The notes under the pieces: model-generated | What the model was told of the DNA's origin: nothing | Databases searched by the model: none | What the model saw: the letters and a program-made list of their open reading frames with translations, nothing else | In this document: one piece after another, positions 1-4,665 of the stretch | Position numbering within the stretch: the first letter of the stretch is position 1 | Layout: every line of letters begins with the position of its first letter | Program-made: the position numbers and the translations under genes | Source of the DNA: Clostridiaceae bacterium | Lineage (GTDB): Bacteria; Bacillota; Clostridia; Oscillospirales; Acutalibacteraceae | Direction: 5' to 3' | Assembly (NCBI GenBank): GCA_016295895.1 | Contig: JAEDKI010000080.1 | Coordinates: 1-8,396 of the forward strand | DNA: 8,396 bases

Positions 1-22
1 GGAATTTGTAAAGATGCATATT

Positions 23-131
23 ATTCGCCCATGGCGAATTGGTTCGTCGGGGACGCCGAACCCTACGAATTTTCCGTGTTGCCGATGGTTTCAGCGGTTT
101 TCACGGACAGCCGCAAGGGCTGTCCCTACGA
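23..131. repeat. Cluster of intergenic palindromes
   Basis: Three inverted repeats lie close together downstream of sdaAA. The first is ATTCGCC-cat-GGCGAAT (23-39), a perfect 7-bp stem. The second has TTCGT (43-47) and GGG (49-51) pairing with CCC (61-63) and ACGAA (65-69) around one mismatch. The third is GGACAGCC-gcaag-GGCTGTCC (105-125), a perfect 8-bp stem. The second and third are each followed by, or merge into, the same word CCCTACGA (61-68 and 124-131). This modular architecture resembles the short palindromic intergenic repeats scattered through many Clostridia genomes. Membership of a repeat family is inference, because one window cannot show other copies. No open reading frame here looks genuine. 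Confidence 0.5.
105..125 (-). terminator. Stem-loop just past sdaAA, possible 3' end
   Basis: A perfect 8-bp GC-rich stem with a 5-nt loop starts about ten bases beyond the sdaAA stop codon. Read on the minus strand it is followed by GTGAAAACC, not by a run of T, so it is not a textbook intrinsic terminator. It may stabilise the 3' end of the sda transcript, or may simply belong to the palindromic repeat cluster. Confidence 0.3.
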
Positions 132-135
132 TTCT

Positions 136-1023
136 TTATTTACACCCCGAGCACCCGAAAATGCTTTCTTTGAGCTTACAGCCCGTCGGGGTGGCGGCAC
201 AGCCGCCCAATGCGGTTTCACGAAGCTCGGCAGGCATTCTTCTGCCGACTCGGTACATCGCTTCGACCATTTCCGAAAAAGGAACGGCGGATTTTATGCC
301 GCTCAGAGCCGTTTCGGCGCTCGTGAGTGCATTTGCCGCACCCGATGCATTCCGACTCTGACACGGTGCTTCAACAAGCCCTGCTATCGGGTCGCAGACA
401 AGACCGAGCATATTGCCTATCGCAATTGCCGCCGCATCAAGGCATTGCTCGGGCGTGCCGCCCATCATCTGAACCGCCGCAGCCGCCGCCATTGCCGAAG
501 CCGCACCGACCTCCGCCTGACAGCCTGCTTCCGCCCCCGACACCGAGGCGTTTTTCATCATAAGATACCCGACTCCCCCTGCGGCAAACAAGCCGTCAAG
601 AACGGTTTCGTCGGAAAGGTCAAATTCTTCTTCAAGCGCAAAAAGCACGCCCGGGAGAACTCCCGACGAGCCTGCCGTCGGAGCGGCAACAATAACGCCC
701 ATTGAAGCGTTGACTTCAAGCACTGCCTGAGAATAGATAAGCGCTTTTGAGAGCACTCCGCCGCAGATTGATTTGCCTGCGGCTCTTCTTTTTTCGAGCT
801 TTTCCGCTTCTCCGCCTATCATTCCGCCGATTGATTTGACCGACCTTTTCAGCGGCTCATGGGCTGACGCACGCATTATTTCAAGCGATTTTTTCATTCG
901 TGCCTCAACCTCCGGAAGCGGCATTTCGCCCTGCGTGCTTTCACGGATTTTCATTATTTCCGCTATAGTTTTATTTTCGTTTTCGCATAATCCGAGCAAT
1001 TCCTCGGCTGTATTGAAATCCAT
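136..1023 (-). CDS. sdaAA: L-serine dehydratase, iron-sulfur type, alpha subunit
   Basis: This is the catalytic subunit of the oxygen-sensitive [4Fe-4S] L-serine deaminase, which converts L-serine to pyruvate and ammonia in the cytoplasm. The protein is 295 aa, the normal length for a separate alpha subunit. Visible family motifs are APTAGSSGVLPG (114-125), GCQAEVG (167-173) and GLVCDPIAGLVEAPC (207-221). C168, C210 and C221 are the expected cluster ligands. The ATG at 1023 follows a purine-rich AAGGGGGGAG ribosome binding site, and the sdaAB stop codon lies 11 bases upstream, so the two genes are co-transcribed and probably translated together. The tail is unusually cysteine-rich (C275, C282, C291, C294), ending in FGCSGCK. 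Assignment is firm. A long open frame on the opposite strand is a compositional shadow of this Gly/Ala-rich gene. Confidence 0.96.
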   Translation of the reverse strand: MDFNTAEELLGLCENENKTIAEIMKIRESTQGEMPLPEVEARMKKSLEIMRASAHEPLKRSVKSIGGMIGGEAEKLEKRRAAGKSICGGVLSKALIYSQAVLEVNASMGVIVAAPTAGSSGVLPGVLFALEEEFDLSDETVLDGLFAAGGVGYLMMKNASVSGAEAGCQAEVGAASAMAAAAAVQMMGGTPEQCLDAAAIAIGNMLGLVCDPIAGLVEAPCQSRNASGAANALTSAETALSGIKSAVPFSEMVEAMYRVGRRMPAELRETALGGCAATPTGCKLKESIFGCSGCK

Positions 1024-1034
1024 ATTCTCCCCCC

Positions 1035-1703
1035 TTATCGGCGAATCATCATCGTATCGGTTATCGCCGTATCTTTTTTGATTTCGGCAACGATATCGTC
1101 TTTAATTTCTTCATCGGATTCAATTATTGTGTAAGCAACGCCGCCCTTGGATTCACGGTAAACCCTCAGAAAAGCGATGTTGACATTGCATTCGCTCAGA
1201 GCCGTTGTGATCCCTGCAACAACGCCGGGATGGTCACGGTGAACAACTATCAAAGCGTGATACTCGCCCGTGAAAAGCACCTTAACGCCGTTAATCCTTG
1301 TAAGCCTGACCTTTCCGCCGCCGACGGATTCTCCTCTGACGGTTATCCTGCGCCCCGTTTCTCCGACAAGCTCAATATCAACCGTGTTCGGATGAACATC
1401 GGTTTCAAGCGTATTTGCGGAAAACGAAAAATCAATCCCCGCCTTTTCTGCAAGCTCAAAAGAATCCCTGATTCTGATATCGTCGGTTTCAAAGCCGAGG
1501 ATTCCTCCGAGCAAGGCTCTGTCGGTTCCGTGACCTTTATATGTCCGTGCAAATGACCCGTAAAGAATGAAATTAACCTTTTTTATTTTCTCATTCATCA
1601 TTTTTCCCGCAAGCCTTGCGATTGAAGCCGCTCCTGCGGTGTGTGAGCTTGAAGGGCCGACCATATTCGGGCCTATTACTTCAAAAATGCTGATAAAAGC
1701 CAT
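1035..1703 (-). CDS. sdaAB: L-serine dehydratase, iron-sulfur type, beta subunit
   Basis: This is the beta subunit partner of SdaAA in the two-chain serine dehydratase. It is 222 aa, as expected for the family. The N-terminal serine dehydratase beta domain (about 1-145) contains IGPNMVGPSSSHTAGA (10-25), GSFARTYKGHGTDRAL (49-64) and the HPNTVDI segment (104-110). The C-terminal part (about 149-222, beginning HALIVVHRDHPGVVAGIT) is an ACT domain, a small ligand-binding fold common in amino-acid enzymes that may bind serine or bridge subunits. The ATG at 1703 is preceded on the minus strand by AGGAG with 7-nt spacing. It is the first gene of the sdaAB-sdaAA operon, about 25 nt downstream of the predicted transcript start. 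Nothing in it looks damaged. Confidence 0.96.
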   Translation of the reverse strand: MAFISIFEVIGPNMVGPSSSHTAGAASIARLAGKMMNEKIKKVNFILYGSFARTYKGHGTDRALLGGILGFETDDIRIRDSFELAEKAGIDFSFSANTLETDVHPNTVDIELVGETGRRITVRGESVGGGKVRLTRINGVKVLFTGEYHALIVVHRDHPGVVAGITTALSECNVNIAFLRVYRESKGGVAYTIIESDEEIKDDIVAEIKKDTAITDTMMIRR

Positions 1704-1734
1704 TGATTTTCTCCTATCCTTGCTGTTTGATTCA

Positions 1735-1763
1735 ATTATATTTTAATCACGGCGCATTGTCAA
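1735..1763 (-). promoter_or_regulatory. Perfect sigma-A promoter for sdaAB-sdaAA
   Basis: On the minus strand the sequence reads TTGACA (1763-1758), a 17-bp spacer, then TATAAT (1740-1735): a perfect match to the housekeeping consensus at both boxes with ideal spacing. The transcript should start near 1728, giving a leader of about 25 nt before the sdaAB ATG. With both boxes perfect, the promoter would be constitutively strong unless repressed, which makes the overlapping dyad at 1753-1774 a plausible operator. Confidence 0.85.
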
Positions 1764-1774
1764 TAAACATTGCG
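1753..1774. promoter_or_regulatory. Candidate operator between divergent promoters
   Basis: CGCATTGT (1753-1760), six bases, then ACATTGCG (1767-1774) form an inverted repeat matching at 7 of 8 positions per arm. Its centre, between 1763 and 1764, is exactly the junction of the sda -35 box and the proposed -35 of the amidase promoter. A 22-bp dyad with arms about one helical turn apart is the usual shape of a dimeric repressor site. The regulator is unknown and no regulator gene lies in the window. Confidence 0.4.
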
Positions 1775-1791
1775 TAAATCCGGCATATAAT
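1764..1791 (+). promoter_or_regulatory. Likely promoter of the amidase gene
   Basis: A perfect TATAAT (1786-1791) lies upstream of the gene starting at 1810. The best -35 at acceptable spacing is TAAACA (1764-1769), which matches four of six consensus bases with a 16-bp spacer. The predicted start point near 1796-1798 would leave the GGAGGTGA ribosome binding site (1798-1805) almost at the 5' end of the RNA, an unusually short leader. The -10 is convincing and the -35 is weak, so the promoter may be weak or need an activator. Confidence 0.5.
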
Positions 1792-1809
1792 GACTGCGGA
1801 GGTGAAATC

Positions 1810-2550
1810 ATGCCAAAAATATATTTAAGCCCGTCAACTCAGGAATATAATATAACTCTTTCGGGCAACAGCGAAGAATATTACATGAACCTTATCGCAA
1901 ATGCCATGATTCCTTATCTCAGGGCAAGCGGAATCGAATACGGAAGAAACACTCCCGATATGACCGCTCTTTCCTCAGCAGAGCAGGCAAACTCGGGCGA
2001 CTATGACTTTTATCTTGCCATTCATTCCAACGCCTCTCCCCCTCCGCTTGAGGGCAGAGTCAGAGGCGCAGAGGTCTATTATTATCCCTCGGGAAACGAT
2101 AATTACGAAACGGCAACGCTGTTTGCAAACAATTATAAGGAAATATATCCTCTGCCCGATTTCGTGAAAACCGTTCCGCTTGAAACGCTCATTGAACTGA
2201 ACAAAACGAGAATGCCCGCTATTCTGTTTGAGGTTGCCTATCACGACAATCCGCAGGATTTTGAATGGATGTCAAGGAATATCAATGAAATTGCAAAAAA
2301 TCTTGCTCTTTCCGTTGCCGATTATTTCGGAGTTCCGTTCATTGAACCTACGGTTTCGGTTATGGGAATAGTTTCGATAAACTCAGGAAATCTTAATGTC
2401 AGAAGCGGTCCGAGCATTAATACGGACATTGTCGGCAAGCTGCAAAACGGAGATACCGTTGAGGTTCTCGAAAATGAAAACGATTGGTTCAAAATCCGCT
2501 CGGACGGTCTGTCAGGCTATGTCAGCTCAAGATTCATCAAAGCGTTGTAA
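1810..2550 (+). CDS. N-acetylmuramoyl-L-alanine amidase with SH3b domain
   Basis: This is a predicted peptidoglycan amidase, cutting the bond between N-acetylmuramic acid and L-alanine of the stem peptide. Residues 1-175 form an Amidase_3-type domain and about 185-246 a bacterial SH3 wall-binding domain (GNLNVRSGPS at 193-202, GYVSSRFIKAL at 236-246). Recognisable site residues are E23, H72 in AIHSNA, and E141 followed by H145 in FEVAYHDN. The usual first zinc ligand, in a GHGG-like motif near the N terminus, is absent: the matching strand reads IYLSPSTQEYN. No signal peptide or membrane segment is visible, so export may rely on lysis, sporulation-type release or another route. The ATG has an excellent GGAGGTGA site 4 nt upstream. 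The gene appears monocistronic. The family is clear, but the activity and biological role are uncertain. Confidence 0.85.
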   Translation: MPKIYLSPSTQEYNITLSGNSEEYYMNLIANAMIPYLRASGIEYGRNTPDMTALSSAEQANSGDYDFYLAIHSNASPPPLEGRVRGAEVYYYPSGNDNYETATLFANNYKEIYPLPDFVKTVPLETLIELNKTRMPAILFEVAYHDNPQDFEWMSRNINEIAKNLALSVADYFGVPFIEPTVSVMGIVSINSGNLNVRSGPSINTDIVGKLQNGDTVEVLENENDWFKIRSDGLSGYVSSRFIKAL

Positions 2551-2626
2551 TTTTCATTAAAATACGGTATTATTCCACAACATCTTTGGATATTTTGCAG
2601 AATTACCCCAAAATACAAAAAAAGCC

Positions 2627-2655
2627 TTGATTTTTAACAAACTGTAAACTATAAT
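2627..2655 (+). promoter_or_regulatory. Promoter of xpt and the purine uptake operon
   Basis: TTGATT (2627-2632), a 17-bp spacer and TATAAT (2650-2655) make a near-consensus housekeeping promoter. The start point should be near 2661-2662, giving a leader of about 37 nt to the xpt start codon. That is too short for a purine riboswitch plus expression platform, and the conserved aptamer core words are not present. The upstream stretch 2551-2626 after the amidase stop is AT-rich. It holds only weak inverted repeats (TATTTTG 2591-2597 with CAAAATA 2609-2615) and no convincing terminator. Confidence 0.75.
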
Positions 2656-2675
2656 ATAGTTACTATTTGTTAAAA
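2632..2675. promoter_or_regulatory. Large dyad spanning the xpt promoter, candidate operator
   Basis: TTTTAACAAA (2632-2641) and TTTGTTAAAA (2666-2675) are perfect 10-bp inverted repeats. Nested between them is a second perfect inverted repeat, AACTATA (2647-2653) and TATAGTT (2655-2661), almost on the same centre. The structure covers the spacer, the -10 box, the predicted start point and the first 14 or so transcribed bases, where a bound repressor would block transcription. The words do not match the PurR box I know from Bacillus. Its role as operator is inference. Confidence 0.5.
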
Positions 2676-2685
2676 TAACTTTTTC

Positions 2686-2693
2686 GGATGTGA
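2686..2693 (+). promoter_or_regulatory. Ribosome binding site deciding the xpt start
   Basis: GGATGTGA differs by one base from the GGAGGTGA site used by the amidase gene and lies 5 nt before GTG 2699. It overlaps the alternative in-frame GTG at 2690, and no site is visible upstream of 2690. This favours 2699 as the true start. Confidence 0.65.
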
Positions 2694-2698
2694 TCGAA

Positions 2699-3271
2699 GT
2701 GGAGCTTTTAAAGAAAAGGATTCTTGAAGAGGGCAAAACAATCGGCTCTGATGTTGTTAAAGTTGATATGTTTCTCAATCATCAGATAGATGTGGAGCTT
2801 CTCTGCGAAATCGGCAAAGAGTTCCACAGACTTTTTGCAGCCTCAAATATTAATAAAATTGTTACAATAGAAGCATCGGGCATAGGAATTGCGTGCATTG
2901 CCGCACAGTATTTTTCTGTGCCTGTTGTTTTTGCCAAAAAGGGCGCAAACCGCAATGTCGGCGACAATATCTATAAAGCCGATGTTTATTCGTTCACAAA
3001 GGGCATAACAACCACCATCGGCATTTCAAAGGATTATCTCGGCCCTGACGACCGTGTTCTGATTATTGATGATTTCATGGCAAACGGCAAAGCCGTTCAC
3101 GGCTTGATCAACATCATCAATCAGGCAGGTGCAACGGTTGAGGGCATCGGAATCGTTATTGAAAAAGGCTTTCAGCCCGGTGGCGACGCTCTGCGTTCGC
3201 TCGGTTACAGGGTTGAATCTCTGGCAGTTATTAAATCCATTGACAACGGAAAGATTGTCTTTGGTAATTAA
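2699..3271 (+). CDS. xpt: Xanthine phosphoribosyltransferase
   Basis: Xpt transfers the phosphoribosyl group of PRPP to xanthine (and more weakly guanine), producing XMP in the cytoplasm for purine salvage. From GTG 2699 the protein is 190 aa and begins MELLKKRILEEG, as the family usually does; starting at GTG 2690 would add three residues. Family landmarks are KVDMFLNHQID (21-31), TIEASGIGIA (56-65), VVFAKK (76-81), the PRPP-binding motif VLIIDDFMANGKA (120-132) and GIVIEKGFQPGG (151-162). It is the first gene of the operon, and the binding-protein gene starts 28 bp after its stop codon. The pairing with a BMP-type importer points to uptake of xanthine, guanine or their nucleosides. The protein is intact, with no missing catalytic segment. 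Confidence 0.94.
   Translation: MELLKKRILEEGKTIGSDVVKVDMFLNHQIDVELLCEIGKEFHRLFAASNINKIVTIEASGIGIACIAAQYFSVPVVFAKKGANRNVGDNIYKADVYSFTKGITTTIGISKDYLGPDDRVLIIDDFMANGKAVHGLINIINQAGATVEGIGIVIEKGFQPGGDALRSLGYRVESLAVIKSIDNGKIVFGN
3240..3268 (+). promoter_or_regulatory. Possible internal promoter before the binding-protein gene
   Basis: A perfect TTGACA (3240-3245) sits inside the last codons of xpt, followed after 17 bp by GGTAAT (3263-3268), a four-of-six match to the -10. A start point near 3275 would give a leader of about 25 nt. The -10 lacks the critical A at its second position, so activity is doubtful. Confidence 0.25.
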
Positions 3272-3299
3272 TAAATTATTTTTTTGGAGGTAAAACAAA

Positions 3300-4550
3300 A
3301 TGAAGAAGTTCACAAAGATCCTCGCAATTCTTCTCGCTCTCGTTTTCGTTTTCAGCTTCGCTGCTTGCGGTAACAAGACTGACAACGACGGCGAGAAAAC
3401 AACCGCTCCCGCATCAGACGCAGGTTCAGAGGTTAAGGCTGACTATTCAAACATCAAGTTCGGTCTTATCTGCCTTCACGACGAGAACTCAACTTATGAC
3501 AACAACTTCATAAGCGCTCTCAAGGAAGTTCAGAAGGAGCTCGGTCTTTCAGATGATCAGATTCTCATCAAGACAAACATCCCCGAAACAGATGCTTGCC
3601 TCAGCGCTGCCGAGGAGCTTATCGACGAAGGATGCAACATCATCTTCGCTGACTCATTCGGTCACGAGACATACATCCTTCAGGCAGCTCAGGAGAACCC
3701 TGACGTTCAGTTCTGCCATGCAACCGGCACACACGCTCATGACGCAGGCGTTCCCAATTTCCACAACGCTTTTGCTTCAATCTATGAAGGCAGATATCTT
3801 GCCGGCGTTGCAGCAGGCCTCAAGATTCAGGAAATGATCGACGCAGGAACAATCACTGCTGATCAGGCAAAGATCGGCTATGTCGGCGCTTTCCCCTATG
3901 CTGAGGTTAAATCAGGCTACACTTCATTCTTCCTTGGCGTTCGCTCAATAGTTGCAACTGCTACAATGGAAGTTGTTTACACAAACTCATGGTTCGACAT
4001 CGCTCTTGAAAGAGAAGCTGCTCTCAAGCTTATCAATGACGGTTGCGTTCTTATCAGCCAGCATGCTGACTCAGAAGGCGCTCCCAAGGCTTGCGAAGAG
4101 AAGAACGTTCCCAACGTTGCTTACAACATCAACACCGCAAGCGTCGCTCCCAACACCGCTCTTGTTTCATCAAGAATCAACTGGGCACCCTACTACAAGC
4201 TCGCTATCAACGCTGTTGCCAATGGCGAAAGCTTCGCTAATGACTGGACAGGCACTATCGCTACAGGCTCTGTAGAGCTTCTTGAGCTCAACGACGCCGT
4301 TGCAGCAGAAGGCACTCAGGCAAAGCTTGACGAAGTCAAGGCTCAGTTTGAAGCAGGCACTCTCCATGTATTTGCTACCGACACATTCACAGTTGGCGGA
4401 AAGACTCTTGACACTTATCTTGCCGATGTTAATGACGACGGCACATTCACAGGCGAAACCGAGGCTGTTTCTGATGGTTACTTCCATGAAAGTGAATATC
4501 GTTCAGCTCCCTATTTCGATATTCTTATCGACGGTATAACAGAAGTTTAA
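3300..4550 (+). CDS. BMP/PnrA-family substrate-binding lipoprotein of ABC importer
   Basis: This is the extracytoplasmic receptor of the importer encoded by the next three genes, predicted to bind purine nucleosides or a related purine. The N terminus (MKKFTKIL, then a hydrophobic stretch) ends in the lipobox FAAC with C23 as the lipidated residue, followed by a polar, Thr/Asp-rich linker to about residue 48. The BMP domain spans about 50-325, with FGHETYILQAAQENPDVQF (120-138), YEGRYLAGVAAG (162-173), IGYVGAFPYAEVKSGY (192-207) and ALKLINDGCVLISQHADSEG (241-260). At 416 aa it exceeds the usual 340-360 because of a C-terminal extension ending DGYFHESEYRSAPYFDILIDG. GGAGG (3286-3290) precedes the ATG. 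Its codon use (many GCT, CTT, AAC, TCA) is more biased than its neighbours', suggesting high expression, as expected for a binding protein. It is the counterpart of B. subtilis NupN (YufN). The exact ligand is inferred. Confidence 0.92.
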   Translation: MKKFTKILAILLALVFVFSFAACGNKTDNDGEKTTAPASDAGSEVKADYSNIKFGLICLHDENSTYDNNFISALKEVQKELGLSDDQILIKTNIPETDACLSAAEELIDEGCNIIFADSFGHETYILQAAQENPDVQFCHATGTHAHDAGVPNFHNAFASIYEGRYLAGVAAGLKIQEMIDAGTITADQAKIGYVGAFPYAEVKSGYTSFFLGVRSIVATATMEVVYTNSWFDIALEREAALKLINDGCVLISQHADSEGAPKACEEKNVPNVAYNINTASVAPNTALVSSRINWAPYYKLAINAVANGESFANDWTGTIATGSVELLELNDAVAAEGTQAKLDEVKAQFEAGTLHVFATDTFTVGGKTLDTYLADVNDDGTFTGETEAVSDGYFHESEYRSAPYFDILIDGITEV

Positions 4551-4563
4551 TTGTTTCTTCAAA

Positions 4564-4605
4564 GGGGCGAAGCTCTGATGCTTCGCCCCGAATATTTGTT
4601 TTATT
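4564..4605 (+). terminator. Leaky terminator after the binding-protein gene
   Basis: GGGGCGAAGC (4564-4573) and GCTTCGCCCC (4580-4589) form a perfect 10-bp GC-rich stem with a 6-nt loop, followed by an interrupted T-rich tract (4592-4605). The strong stem with an imperfect T tract suits partial termination, and would also shield the upstream message from 3' decay. It sits where importer operons often step expression down from binding protein to ATPase and permeases. Confidence 0.7.
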
Positions 4606-4615
4606 AGTTGAAAAG

Positions 4616-4635
4616 AGCGCATAGCCATATGCGTT
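4616..4635 (+). other. Second stem-loop in the ATPase leader
   Basis: CGCATA (4618-4623) and TATGCG (4628-4633) pair around a GCCA loop, and as RNA the stem extends to 8 bp with one G-U pair. It is followed by GTTTT (4636-4640). The right arm ATGCGTT (4629-4635) is also perfectly complementary to AACGCAT (4661-4667), which overlaps the ATPase start codon, so two exclusive RNA folds are possible. No convincing promoter is seen between the first hairpin and the ATPase gene. Confidence 0.4.
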
Positions 4636-4665
4636 GTTTTCAGAAAATAAGACGGAGGTAAACGC

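Noticed and set aside
31..705. Long plus-strand open frame of 224 codons, and a 115-codon frame at 14-361, overlapping sdaAA
   Set aside because: Both are antisense to the unmistakable SdaAA coding sequence. Their Arg/Cys/His-rich composition is typical of a shadow, no ribosome binding site precedes them, and no domain is recognisable.
2561..2615. Small inverted repeats (AATAC-G-GTATT and TATTTTG/CAAAATA) after the amidase gene
   Set aside because: They are short and AT-rich with no following T run, and such matches are expected by chance in this composition.
2551..2698. Purine riboswitch upstream of xpt
   Set aside because: Expected from Bacillus-type xpt, but the conserved aptamer core words are missing and the predicted transcript leader is only about 37 nt.
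3265..3285. TAATT-aata-AATTA stem followed by T7 between xpt and the lipoprotein gene
   Set aside because: The five-pair stem is entirely A-T and too unstable for intrinsic termination. The tract ends directly at the GGAGG ribosome binding site, so it is more likely an unstructured AT-rich leader.
3026..3385. Minus-strand 119-codon frame across the xpt to lipoprotein junction
   Set aside because: It runs antisense through the conserved PRPP motif and the lipoprotein signal peptide, with no ribosome binding site or recognisable product.
3553..4539. Ser/Leu-rich alternate-frame open frames inside the lipoprotein gene
   Set aside because: They come from the strong codon bias of the real gene (TCA, CTT, GCT read out of frame). 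The lipobox and BMP motifs fix the true frame.
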